Source: Leptolyngbya sp. O-77
GTDB lineage: Bacteria; Cyanobacteriota; Cyanobacteriia; Elainellales; Elainellaceae
Reading direction: 5' to 3'
DNA length: 64,000 nucleotides
NCBI RefSeq assembly: GCF_001548395.1
Contig: NZ_AP017367.1
Span: 1,959,001 to 2,023,000, forward strand
In this document: one piece after another, positions 9,766 through 19,409 of the stretch
Position numbering within the stretch: the first letter of the stretch is position 1
Layout: each line of letters opens with the position of its first letter
Notes under the pieces: generated by a model
Database searches by the model: none
Told to the model about the DNA's origin: nothing
The model's input: only the letters and a program-made list of their open reading frames with translations
Translations under genes and position numbers: made by a program

Positions 9766-10302
9766 TGGCTTGCTCCAAATACTATGTGAATCACTATGCG
9801 TAATCTAAGTACAGATGTTGAGCGCTGAGTGTGGCAGAAGCTTACAAATACCTAGCTGATTGCTCCGTCTCGTTGCTCTATCTCGTTGTTCTGCATTGCT
9901 GGTTGCTGTATGAAAGCTAGAATAGGCGATCGCCCAAGGGCTGTCGTTACAGAAAAGTTCAGGAGTTTAGCCCACCCGCGTCTAAAAAGTTAAGGAAATC
10001 TTCCAAATGGCCGAAGCGCGACCAAAACGCAGGACACGACTAAACGGCTGCCAATTGTTAATCACGTTGTTAATCATGTTGACAATGGGCTAAATCCCTG
10101 GCTCACAAGGCATTTGAAGCATAGCCCATTAGAGAAATTTGCTGGCTGCAAAACCGGACAAAACGCAGTCCAAGATTCGGAGCAGGAACGATGTGGCCTG
10201 CAATACTAAGCCCTATTTGTATACTCTTCTTGACACAAAAACTCGATACAGTTTGATACAGATTTTGTCTACTCAAGCTGCTAGAACTGGCTGGTAAACC
10301 TT
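9766..10302. other. Divergent intergenic region upstream of ppk
   Basis: This 537-base region contains one HIP1 site near 9928 and a short direct repeat (GTTGTTAATCA twice, near 10055-10080). It must hold the promoters of the hypothetical gene and of ppk. I could not find a convincing pair of PHO-box half-sites. Confidence 0.5.
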
Positions 10303-12459
10303 ATGACAAATGTTAAAGAATCTGCCCCTGCTGCGAAGTCTGCCGTTAACCTGAGCGACCCACAATACTACGCTAATCGTGAGCTAAGCTGGCTGGAGTT
10401 TAATCGGCGGGTGTTGCACGAAGCGCTAGACGAGCGCACGCCGCTGCTGGAACGTCTAAAGTTTCTGGCGATTTTTAGCTCTAACCTGGACGAGTTTTTT
10501 ATGGTGCGGGTGGCGATTGTGAAAGACCAGCTTGAGGCAGGAGTCACTACGTTAACACCAGACGGGCGCACCCCCCAACAGCAGCTTGAGGAAATTAGTC
10601 AAACCCTGCGGCCTATGGTGGAAGAACAGCACCGATACTTTGAAACCGTTTTGCGCCCAGCGCTGAAAGAGCATGGCGTGTTCCTCCTGGACTACATCGA
10701 CCTCAGCCAGGAGCAGCGGAACTACGTGCGAGATCATTTTGAGAAGCGGATTTTTCCGGTGCTGACCCCGCTGGCGGTCGATCCGGGGCATCCGTTCCCG
10801 CGCGTGTCAAACCTCAGCCTCAGTCTGGCGGTGCAGGTCAAAGATCAGCAGACGGGCGAAGAGCATTTTGCGCGAGTCAAGGTGCCCAGCAGCCTGCCCC
10901 GGTTTCTAAAGCTGCCCTCAGAGCCTAGCCAAGAGGGCGGCAAAAAGGCGGTTTGGGTTGGTATTCCAGTAGAGCAGGTCATCGCGCACAACCTGGAAAT
11001 GCTGTTTCCCGGCATGGCGATTCAGGAATATTCCCTCTTCCGGCTGACCCGCGATACAGAGGTCGAGTTGCGCGAAGAAGTGGCGGAGGACCTGCTGCAA
11101 GCGATCCAAGACATGGTGAAAAAGCGGCGGATGGCAGAAGCGCCTGTACGCCTAGAGATTCAGTCCAATGCGTCGCAGTTGATCAAAGACACCTTGATGG
11201 ATGAGCTGGAGCTAAAACTCCACGAGGTTTATGAAATCGACGGGCTGCTCAACCTGAAGGATTTGTTTGCACTAACGGGGTTGCCGCTGCCTGCGCTCAA
11301 GGATGCGCCGTTTTCGCCCATGCCACCGCGCCAGTTGCGGTTTACGGGGGAGTTGCTGCCCGCCAATGCCGAACGGGAAGATATTTTCTCCATCATTCGC
11401 CGCCATGATGTGCTGGTGCATCATCCCTACGAATCCTTCAGCGGTTCGGTGGAACAATTTATTGCCCAGGCGGCCCGCGACCCCCAGGTTCAGGCAATCA
11501 AGATGACGCTGTATCGCACATCCGGCGATTCGCCGATTGTGAAGTCGCTGATCGAGGCGGCGGAAAACGGCAAGCAGGTCGCAGCGCTGGTAGAGCTAAA
11601 GGCGCGGTTTGACGAAGAGAATAATATTAACTGGGCGATGCAGCTTGAGCAGTCGGGCATCCATGTGGTCTATGGTCTGGTGGGGCTAAAGACTCATACC
11701 AAGGTGGTGCTGGTGGTGCGTCAGGAAGGCGACGAGATTCGCCGCTATGTCCACATTGGTACAGGCAACTACAATTCCAAGACGGCCAAGCTCTACACCG
11801 ACCTGGGCCTGCTGAGCTGCCGCGAGGAACTGGGCGCAGATTTGAGCGATTTGTTTAATTACCTGACGGGCTATTCACGGCAGCACTCCTATCGCAAGAT
11901 TTTGGTGTCGCCTGTGAATATGCGCGATCGCATGACGGCGCTGATCCATCGCGAAATTGAACATGCTAAAGCAGGCAAGCCTGCCAAGATCATCGCTAAG
12001 ATGAACTCTTTGGTCGATCCGGGCATGATTGCCAAGCTGTATGAAGCCTCTCAAGCAGGGGTCGAGATCGATCTGATTGTGCGAGGAATTTGCTGCCTGA
12101 AGCCGGGAATTCCCAATGTCAGCGAGAACATTCGGGTAATTAGCGTCATCGGGCGCTATCTAGAACACTCGCGCATCTTCAACTTCCACAACGACGGCAA
12201 CGCAGAATACTACATTGGCAGTGCGGACTGGATGCCGCGTAACCTCGATCGCCGCGTGGAAGCCGTGACTCCCATTGAAGACCCTGCGCTGAAAAAACTG
12301 CTGCGGGAGATTCTCGATACGACGCTGAGTGATAACCGTCAGGCATGGGAGCTTCAGCCAGACGGCAACTATACGCAGCGCCGCCCTAAGGAAGGTGAAC
12401 CCGTGCTGAGTTCCCAGGAGATCTTTATGCAGCGGGCAATCGAGCAGAGCAAGCCCTAG
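10303..12459 (+). CDS. ppk: Polyphosphate kinase 1
   Basis: Transfers the terminal phosphate of ATP onto inorganic polyphosphate chains, reversibly. The 718-residue length is normal for PPK1. The N-terminal domain begins with YYANRELSWLEFNRRVLHEA and SSNLDEFFMVRVA. The catalytic core includes YRTSGDSPIV and the segment VHIGTGNYNSKTAKLYTD, which carries the autophosphorylated histidine. The second HKD-like half has ICCLKPGIPNVSENI and IGSADWMPRNLDRRVE. All hallmark motifs are intact. The gene converges with the Mrp gene, with 25 bases between stops and no clear terminator. Confidence 0.97.
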   Translation: MTNVKESAPAAKSAVNLSDPQYYANRELSWLEFNRRVLHEALDERTPLLERLKFLAIFSSNLDEFFMVRVAIVKDQLEAGVTTLTPDGRTPQQQLEEISQTLRPMVEEQHRYFETVLRPALKEHGVFLLDYIDLSQEQRNYVRDHFEKRIFPVLTPLAVDPGHPFPRVSNLSLSLAVQVKDQQTGEEHFARVKVPSSLPRFLKLPSEPSQEGGKKAVWVGIPVEQVIAHNLEMLFPGMAIQEYSLFRLTRDTEVELREEVAEDLLQAIQDMVKKRRMAEAPVRLEIQSNASQLIKDTLMDELELKLHEVYEIDGLLNLKDLFALTGLPLPALKDAPFSPMPPRQLRFTGELLPANAEREDIFSIIRRHDVLVHHPYESFSGSVEQFIAQAARDPQVQAIKMTLYRTSGDSPIVKSLIEAAENGKQVAALVELKARFDEENNINWAMQLEQSGIHVVYGLVGLKTHTKVVLVVRQEGDEIRRYVHIGTGNYNSKTAKLYTDLGLLSCREELGADLSDLFNYLTGYSRQHSYRKILVSPVNMRDRMTALIHREIEHAKAGKPAKIIAKMNSLVDPGMIAKLYEASQAGVEIDLIVRGICCLKPGIPNVSENIRVISVIGRYLEHSRIFNFHNDGNAEYYIGSADWMPRNLDRRVEAVTPIEDPALKKLLREILDTTLSDNRQAWELQPDGNYTQRRPKEGEPVLSSQEIFMQRAIEQSKP

Positions 12460-12484
12460 AAGCGCTCCTTCAGACCCCTGAACT

Positions 12485-13555
12485 CTAGCTCAGCGCTGCA
12501 ACAGACACGCGGGCTGCAATCTGCTGGGCGATCGCCCTCAGGGCCCCGGCCGAAGCCGAGTCGGGGTATTCCACCACAATTGGAATGCCGCGATCGCCCC
12601 CCTGCCGCAGCGGAATCTCCAGCGGCACACAGCCCAACAGCGGCAGATCCAGTTCCTTTGCCGTTTTTTCGCCACCGCCCGAACCAAAAATATCGTATTG
12701 GCGATCGGGCAGGTCGGGTGGGATGAAGTAGCTCATGTTTTCCACAATGCCCAGCACGGGAACTTGAAGCTGCTGAAACATCCGTAGGCCACGCCGCGCA
12801 TCTTGCAGGGCCACCGTTTGCGGCGTGGACACGATCACTGCGCCCGCCATCGGCACGGCTTGGGCCAGCGTCAGTTGTGCGTCGCCCGTGCCGGGGGGCA
12901 TGTCTACCAGCAGATAGTCCAACTCGCCCCACTGCACCTGATAGAGGAACTGGCGGATAATGCCGTTTAGCATTGGCCCACGCCAGATCACGGGCTGATC
13001 CGGGTCGATCAAAAAGCCCATCGACACCAGCTTTACGCCGTAGTTAAACACGGGTTCCAGGATTTCGCCCTGGGGCCCCGGCTGCACCTTCACCGCTGCC
13101 TCCGTCAGTCCCAGCATCGTCGGCGTGTTGGGCCCATAGATGTCGGCATCCAGCAACCCCACCTTTGCGCCCGCCTGAGCCAGCGCTACGGCCACATTAA
13201 CCGTGACGGTGCTTTTGCCCACGCCGCCCTTGCCGCTAGAAATGGCGATGATATTCTTCACACCGTCGATGCCTGTGCGATCAGGCAGCGCTTTTTGCTG
13301 AGGCGTTTCGGCTGTCACGTCCACCACCACCGCCTGAACACCGGGCAGTGTTTTCACCGCTCGCTCACAGTCTTCTACGATGAACTGGCGCAACGGGCAG
13401 GCGGGCGTTGTTAGCACCAGCGTAAACCGCACCTCACCCTCTGCCACGGTGACGTTGCGGATCATGTTTAGCTCCACCAGGCTTTTGCGTAGCTCTGGGT
13501 CTTGGACGGGGCGCAATACCTCCAGAACGGCATTGGCATCAAGGGTATTTAGCAT
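12485..13555 (-). CDS. mrp: Mrp/ApbC-type iron-sulfur carrier ATPase
   Basis: The 356-residue P-loop ATPase is thought to carry or assemble Fe-S clusters for target proteins. The first 85 residues are a MIP18/DUF59 domain (VLRPVQDPELRKSLVELNMI, in part, and TTPACPLRQFI). The ParA-like ATPase domain follows, with GKGGVGKST near residue 108, DADIYGPNTP and DMPPGTGDAQLTLAQ. The segment after ENMSYF lacks the CxxC cysteines that many ApbC proteins carry, so cluster binding may differ. Fusion of both domains is usual in cyanobacteria (Synechocystis slr0067 type). Confidence 0.93.
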   Translation of the reverse strand: MLNTLDANAVLEVLRPVQDPELRKSLVELNMIRNVTVAEGEVRFTLVLTTPACPLRQFIVEDCERAVKTLPGVQAVVVDVTAETPQQKALPDRTGIDGVKNIIAISSGKGGVGKSTVTVNVAVALAQAGAKVGLLDADIYGPNTPTMLGLTEAAVKVQPGPQGEILEPVFNYGVKLVSMGFLIDPDQPVIWRGPMLNGIIRQFLYQVQWGELDYLLVDMPPGTGDAQLTLAQAVPMAGAVIVSTPQTVALQDARRGLRMFQQLQVPVLGIVENMSYFIPPDLPDRQYDIFGSGGGEKTAKELDLPLLGCVPLEIPLRQGGDRGIPIVVEYPDSASAGALRAIAQQIAARVSVAALS

Positions 13556-13981
13556 TCGAGATACAGTTTAGGAATCCTTAACGCGATCTTACCGTTAGCC
13601 GCACCCCAGACTCATAGGCGATCGCCCTCGGTATCCTTGAGAAACTGTAGGGAAATCATCAGGATCTATCGCATCTAGTCACGCTGACCGGAGGGGCGAT
13701 CGCCCCTCTGGCGTTTCAGAAATGGATGGAGACGAGCGCCGGAAAATGGATGGAAAAGTTTTCCGAAATGGCGATCGCCCGGCAAACTGGGCATTCTGAA
13801 GCTAATGCGGCAAACTGACTGTAAACGCTCAATGAGTCGATCTCGCCCCCCGATCTTGTCCCGATCTCGCCCCCGATCCCGCCCCCAAGCTTGCCCCCGA
13901 TTTCGCCCCCGAAGCTCGCTGCCGATTTTCCGCTGAGTCTCGCTGTGAACCTCCGGTCAACCTCTACCTGCGCTGTCGCTT
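13556..13981. other. Divergent intergenic region with C-rich tandem repeat
   Basis: Three HIP1 sites occur between 13619 and 13780. From about 13838 to 13928 a degenerate tandem repeat of the form TCTCGCCCCCGATC (about six units of 13-17 bases) directly precedes the C39-like gene. No gene is seen. Confidence 0.7.
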
Positions 13982-15085
13982 ATGTCTTTGGGAATTGCTA
14001 GCACCATTCTGCTCGGCGGACTTGCCTTTTGGTGGGGCATTCGGTTTGGGCGGCTACTGTTGCGAAAGGGAGCAACCGCAAACGACCTGTTTAAGGGAAA
14101 AACCTCCGTATCGCTGGCTTTTTTAGGAATTTACATCGCTCTACTGCTGCTGGCGCTGTATGTTCCCCAATGGCAATGGCTACCGCTGGCGTGGCGCGTA
14201 TCGGGAATGCAGGTGTCCTGGGCGGCAATGCGGATTATCCTGCTGGGCATCTGCGGTGTGGCGTTTGTGGTGAGCTGGCACACGCGCCGTTTGCAGGTGA
14301 TTGCGGTCGTGCTGATTGGGCTGATTGGGCTGGGCAGCTTTACAGCGGCCGAGGCCTATCTGCTGGCTCCGATTTATTCCACGCTGGATGATAACTTGCG
14401 CCCCAACGGGGTGTTTCAGCAAACCGCCACCAGCAGTTGCGCGCCGGCTGCGATGGCCACGGTGCTGCGCCGCTGGGGGCTAGACGAAACCGAATCGAGC
14501 GTGGCAAAGCTGGCAGGCACCAGCCGCCTGGGAACCTCTATGCCGCAGTTGATTACCGCCGCCCACCAGCTCCAGATGGACGGGCTGGAGATCACGGGCG
14601 CAACCTGGGAGCAGATGCAGCGAATTAATCGGCCAGGTGTGCTGGCAAGCTGGCTATTCAACCCCAGCGGACGGCGATCGCCCCACGCGATTGCGCTGCT
14701 GTCCCTTAGCGATGACACGGCCACCATTGCTGACCCTGCCTGGGGGCGGATCTATCGCCTCAATCGCCAGCAGTTTCAGCGGATCTGGCGACGAGAATAC
14801 GTCCCGTTCTTTCGCCCAGAGGAGGTGGTGCTGTCTGCGGCGCAAGTGCGGGACTACCTGACGCGCCTGGGCTATCTGAACCCTAGCAGCGCGATCGCCA
14901 ACGATACCATCGACCATGCCACCAACCATGCCACCAACCATGCCACCATTAACGCAGCGCTTCGCCGATTTCAGCAGTCCGTTGGCCTCAGCGTCACTGG
15001 AACCCTGGATGCCAAAACGGCGCTGATGCTAAGCGGGCCGTTTTTGACAGAAGGGCCGAGTTTGAAGGATGAGATTCAAGGGTGA
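13982..15085 (+). CDS. Membrane-anchored C39-like peptidase with peptidoglycan-binding domain
   Basis: The 367-residue protein has four predicted N-terminal helices (about residues 2-20, 43-62, 80-97, 103-125) and then a papain-like C39 domain. The candidate catalytic residues are Cys153 (SSCAPAAMATVLRRWG), His235 (SPHAIALLSL) and Asp251 (IADPAWG). A linker with three NHAT-type repeats near residue 307 leads to a peptidoglycan-binding domain (ALRRFQQSVGLSVTGTLDAKTALML). Unlike bacteriocin exporters it has no ABC ATPase. An envelope-facing protease acting near peptidoglycan is the best reading; the substrate is unknown. Confidence 0.82.
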   Translation: MSLGIASTILLGGLAFWWGIRFGRLLLRKGATANDLFKGKTSVSLAFLGIYIALLLLALYVPQWQWLPLAWRVSGMQVSWAAMRIILLGICGVAFVVSWHTRRLQVIAVVLIGLIGLGSFTAAEAYLLAPIYSTLDDNLRPNGVFQQTATSSCAPAAMATVLRRWGLDETESSVAKLAGTSRLGTSMPQLITAAHQLQMDGLEITGATWEQMQRINRPGVLASWLFNPSGRRSPHAIALLSLSDDTATIADPAWGRIYRLNRQQFQRIWRREYVPFFRPEEVVLSAAQVRDYLTRLGYLNPSSAIANDTIDHATNHATNHATINAALRRFQQSVGLSVTGTLDAKTALMLSGPFLTEGPSLKDEIQG

Positions 15086-15126
15086 GCGGGGTGCTTGCTT
15101 TCAGGCTCCCCCATGCTTCTGCTGCC

Positions 15127-16151
15127 TTACCCTCGATAGATCGCATACATCCCGCCAACATAGAGCAGCAAAATCGCCACGCCGTCCCAGGTCAGGTGTA
15201 GGCGCGATCGCTTACTGGCTCGATAGATCAGCCCCACCAGGGCGATCGCCGTCATCATAATGGCAATGACGGTGGTGAAGGCATGAATGGGGTGGTTGAT
15301 TTCGCCAAACAAACTGCCTCGCAGATAGGCCAGGTCGTAAATGCCCAGAATCGCCAAATTGAACAGGTTAGAGCCAAAAATATTGGACACCGCCAGGTCA
15401 GCGGCATTCAGGCGAATCGCCGTCAGCGACGACACGACTTCGGGTAAGGAGGTGGCCGCCGCCAGCAGCAGCGCCCCGACAAAGCTCTCCCCCCAGTCCC
15501 CGTAACCACAGCCACGCGATCGCCCAGGGCAGCCAGCCAAATGCCCAGCACTACAATGGCGATCGCCAGCAGCCCAAAGGTGCCATAGGCCTGCCGCTGC
15601 GAGATATGACCATACTGCAAGGTTTCGGCTTCCTCCTCCAGCAGTTGGGTGCGGCGGCGCAGTTCAAACTGAGCAATCAACTGGGCACTTACGGCATATA
15701 ACAGCAGCAGCAGCACACTTGGCAGCGCTACCCACCCCAGCGTCAGATCCACGCCCCGCTCCGCCAGCAAAATACCCGCTGCTGCTGTGCCCAGCATGAC
15801 GCAGCCCAGACCCGCCGACAGCCCATGACTCACCTGCACCTGTCGCAGCAGCGGTTCTGGCCCTGTAAAAATGTCCACAATCACTAAAATCAGTAGGTTA
15901 AACAGGCAGCTTCCCAGCACGCCGCCCACCGCCAGATCGGGGACTCGAAACAGCACCACTGCGCTGATGCCACTGGCCAGTTCTGGCAGCGAGGTCGCCC
16001 CTGCCAACAAGATCGCGCCGACCCAACTTCGCCCTAGCCCGGTCTTTTCTGCCAGCACATCGGCACTTTGCGACAGCCGCGCCCCCACCCACACCACCAA
16101 GCTGACGCAGAGAATGACCTGGAGAAGGAGCAGCATAGCAGGATAAGACAA
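15127..16151 (-). pseudogene. Sodium:calcium antiporter (CaCA), frameshifted
   Basis: Two overlapping frames together make one CaCA exchanger of about 341 residues. The N-terminal half (15423-16151) has the first alpha repeat, GAILLAGATSLPELASGISA. The C-terminal half (15127 to about 15500) has the second, GALLLAAATSLPEVVSSLTA and SNIFGSNLFNLAILG. The frames change at a run of six C (15489-15494). One extra base there restores GDRVAVVTG...GESFVGALLLA, as in family members. Both alpha repeats are intact, so the protein would be functional if the shift is a sequencing error. It would export Ca2+ using Na+ or H+. It converges with the C39-like gene. Confidence 0.88.
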
Positions 16152-16267
16152 ACAAAAAAGGCGCAGGCGCTCTTTTCAGCGCTCACGCCCAACTGTAGCA
16201 AGGATTCGCCCCTGTGCCTTGAGAAAGCTAGAAGCGAACATTTGCAGCCAGAACGTTAGAAGTGGAA

Positions 16268-16810
16268 CTAGAAGCGGGTGATGTCCTGAAAGGCGGATGG
16301 GGCTGTGGCTGTGCTAGAGACGAAGAACTCAATATCTAAGGTGCCCAGCCGCACAATGTCGCCATCTTGCAGCGGGATGCGCTGCATGGGGAGGACGCGA
16401 CGACGGTTAACCCAAGTGCCGTTGCTGCTGTTGAGGTCGGAAATGTAAAGCCCTTCTTCGGGGTGATAGCCAATCACCGCATGGCAGCGCGAGACGGACG
16501 GGTTATCGAGGGTGATCGCACAGGTGGAACTGCGACCCAGCGACCAGACCGTACCTGGCTCGGTGGACTTCGACGGGTTGTGCAGCAGGTTTGTCATCAA
16601 AATCGTCTTGCGTCCATTTTGAAGCGCCTGTATGAAAAATTGGCTAACCTGGCACCTCGATTGGGTGGATGCCAGCATCGCTTCAACAGAACAGGTGTCG
16701 TCAAAACTAGTTCCATAGTCTGCCAACAGCGAATCTTTGAGATGGGGACTAGATTCTCCGACAGGCGGCAGGGGGGCTGCTGTGGTGTCGTGAAATTTTA
16801 GATCTAGCAT
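16268..16810 (-). CDS. FHA-domain protein
   Basis: A phosphothreonine-recognition protein of about 180 residues. The FHA domain covers roughly residues 85-165, with SLGRSSTCAI, NPSVSRCHAVI, ISDLNSSNGTWVN and LQDGDIVRLG, so the phosphopeptide-binding Arg, Ser and Asn are present. The N-terminal 75 residues carry no known domain. The ATG at 16810 was preferred to an in-frame TTG at 16852. No kinase or phosphatase gene is adjacent, so the partner is unknown. Confidence 0.88.
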   Translation of the reverse strand: MLDLKFHDTTAAPLPPVGESSPHLKDSLLADYGTSFDDTCSVEAMLASTQSRCQVSQFFIQALQNGRKTILMTNLLHNPSKSTEPGTVWSLGRSSTCAITLDNPSVSRCHAVIGYHPEEGLYISDLNSSNGTWVNRRRVLPMQRIPLQDGDIVRLGTLDIEFFVSSTATAPSAFQDITRF

Positions 16811-18339
16811 GACTTCCAGGTTTGTGTCGGGTGGGCAACTGAGCGAATGCAAGCGTCAAAAGAGTGTGATATGTCAATATGCCGAAGAGGCTGGGCTAAA
16901 CTGCTTGAGCCAAGCTGTAGCGAATACTTCTCACCACAACTCTCAAACTCGATACAGACAAATTTAGATACGGACAAAATAAACGCTGGCTGGAAGATTG
17001 ATGCTGGGCTGCGAAATCCTACCGGGTCAACTCCCAAATACCTTGACTGAATACCTTGACTAGAAGCAATTCGGACTCGTGGAATCCGTTGTTGAGCTTA
17101 ACGCTCCGGCCAACCCTTTCACTCCTCAACCGACTCCAAGCTGTGAGCCTAGTGTGAACTTAGTATGAAGCCGCAGCCAATACTGTAGCCAGGTTGCTAA
17201 ACCTGCGATCGCCCCGCTCAAAAGACAGGCAATCGAGCGCTGCAAACTAAGATACTGCATTGAGGGAACAAATTGGGGAGGGGTCTGATCAAGGTTGACA
17301 AACAGGATTGAATCTGGCGATTTACCGCTGATGGGGGGAAGCTGTGAACTCAGGTGAGAACTCAGAACTCATACGCAAGTGGCAACTTGGCAGATATCAA
17401 CAAATCTCTTACGAGAGTTTTCATAAACTCTCCTAAACGCAAAGTTCATCAAGTGCTTGTCAAAAGTATAGTCAAAGGCTGGTGAAAAACTGCACGCCTA
17501 AAACTAGCACCCCGGCTAATAACCTCGACTCCAAGCGCGGCCGCCCTGAACAAAACCAGAGTTGGCTCTGAAAGGCAGCAAAATGTGTCGATGTCGAGAA
17601 GACCAGTGAAGCAATCAAACAGAGTGAGTAGGCTCTATTGCTTAGACATTAAATGGTGCTGAGAGAGCATTCGACAACAGGCAGATGAATGAAGTTCATA
17701 GAAGATTCATATAGCTATGTTGCAAGAACATTTCTTTGAAAGTTCGTTAAAGATTCACCGCCAGAAGCGGTATAAACTAACACGCCATATCCGTACAAGC
17801 CACCACTTTTATGTGAAGTGCTGATGGCGATTTGCAAGATTGGTTTCTTCAGATGAATCCGCAATTAATCCACGGGCAGGTGGGTGCGATCGCAACAAGT
17901 TTTTTAGGGCTGCGGTTTCGAGAAATCCGACAACTGCGGAAGTCCTAAAAGAATGGGGAAAGAATAGGGCTAAAATTAGGCACGACACTGAATACAGTTG
18001 TCTGTATACACTTCGGTCAAAGCTTTGATCAAGGCTTGGCTGGGTTGCATAGTGTTTCCCAGAGATGGGCCCACTCAGACAACGGCATTGGTGAGGTGCG
18101 TCGCTTCCAGATTATTCCCTTGAGCGATCGCAGGAGTGAGTAGAGTAGACAGACCCCAAAACGCTGTAGGGAGAGACGATCGCTATCCATGCAACGTCAA
18201 TCTGGGCGATCGCCTATCTACTAAGCAGACCTGGGCATGGGCACGTCACAAAGTTCTCTCAAGATGCCATCGGCAATCCTGATGAGAAGGGAGAATATTT
18301 TGGGCTGAATGGGAATATGGCTTTCAATTGCAAGGAATC
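16811..18339. other. 1.5 kb gene-poor divergent region
   Basis: No convincing gene was found in this unusually long spacer. It contains a perfect 8-bp hairpin (17413-17432: GAGAGTTT, TCAT, AAACTCTC), a palindrome ATACAG-TTGT-CTGTAT (17992-18007) and a 31-codon frame at 17853-17948. That frame has a plausible residue mix (it begins MNPQLIHGQVGAIATSF) but no ribosome site. HIP1 or near-HIP1 sites occur near 17207, 17889, 18125 and 18209. A regulatory RNA or degraded genes are possible. Confidence 0.5.
17413..17432. promoter_or_regulatory. Perfect hairpin of unknown role
   Basis: GAGAGTTT and AAACTCTC pair over 8 bp around a TCAT loop. A preceding ATCTCTTACGAGAG can form an alternative, competing stem. 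No T-run follows on either strand, so it is not an obvious terminator. Confidence 0.4.
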
Positions 18340-19152
18340 ATGAGATCTTATCTAGCGGCAGCAGTGCAAATGAACAGCGTGCCAGACCTGGAGAAAAATC
18401 TGGCTCAGGCAGAGGATCTAATCGACCTGGCGGTGCGCCAGGGGGCAGAACTGATTGGGCTGCCGGAGAATTTTTCGTTTTTGGGCGATGAAGACGCGAA
18501 GCTGGCCCAGGCAGAGGCGATCGCCCAACGCAGCGAAAAATTTCTGAAAACCATGGCCCAGCGCTATCAGGTGACGCTCTTGGGTGGCGGCTTCCCGGTT
18601 CCCACAGGCACAGGCAAGGTCTACAACACGGCTCTGCTCGTAGACCCCAGCGGCAGCGAACTGGCCCGCTATGAAAAAGTGCATCTGTTTGATGTGAACC
18701 TGCCCGACGGCAACACTTATCAAGAGTCGAGCATTGTGCTGGCGGGGACGCAGTTGCCGCCAGTCTACCCCTCCAAAGAGTTTGGCAACCTGGGGCTGTC
18801 GGTCTGCTACGACGTGCGCTTTCCCGAACTCTATCGCCACCTAGCGCAGATGGGGGCCGAGGTGCTGTTTGTGCCTGCTGCCTTCACCGCCTACACGGGC
18901 AAAGACCACTGGCAGGTTTTGCTCCAGGCGCGGGCGATCGAAAACACCTGCTACGTGATTGCGCCCGCCCAAACGGGCAAGCACAATGCGCGGCGACAGT
19001 CTCACGGACACGCGGCGATTATCGACCCGTGGGGGCTGATTTTGGCAGAAGTAGAAGAAAAACCCGGCGTGGCGATCGCCTCCATTGAACCCTCTCGCCT
19101 GGAGCAAGTGCGGCGGCAGATGCCATCCTTGCAGCACCGGGTGTTTATCTAG
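18340..19152 (+). CDS. Nitrilase-superfamily amidohydrolase (Nit-like)
   Basis: The 270-residue enzyme hydrolyses a C-N bond of a small amide. The catalytic triad is visible: Glu43 in GLPENFSFL, Lys113 in ARYEKVHLFD and Cys156 in LSVCYDVRFPELYR. The sequence resembles the Nit1/Nit2 branch, which acts on deaminated glutathione or omega-amides; the exact substrate cannot be read from sequence. The ATG at 18340 (AAGGA just upstream) is preferred to an in-frame TTG at 18328. It stands alone on its strand. Confidence 0.92.
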   Translation: MRSYLAAAVQMNSVPDLEKNLAQAEDLIDLAVRQGAELIGLPENFSFLGDEDAKLAQAEAIAQRSEKFLKTMAQRYQVTLLGGGFPVPTGTGKVYNTALLVDPSGSELARYEKVHLFDVNLPDGNTYQESSIVLAGTQLPPVYPSKEFGNLGLSVCYDVRFPELYRHLAQMGAEVLFVPAAFTAYTGKDHWQVLLQARAIENTCYVIAPAQTGKHNARRQSHGHAAIIDPWGLILAEVEEKPGVAIASIEPSRLEQVRRQMPSLQHRVFI

Positions 19153-19409
19153 GATGAACATTTGCGGCTAACGTGCCAGGCCGCTGCTAGCGCTACTGCT
19201 ATAGAACTTCTATAGAACTTCTTTATGTTTGTTGGTGAAAAAATCCAGGGTTTAGTTCTGCTAATTGCCCACTTTGGTAAGTTTTATCGAAGCTTGTGAG
19301 GCTCTAGGATTCGTAATTGTCTGGAGATCTTGAAGAAAGTCGGCGGGCGATCGCTGTTTTACGCAGGAACACTCACGGTAAAGTAAACAGGACGAGTCGT
19401 GTCAAATGA

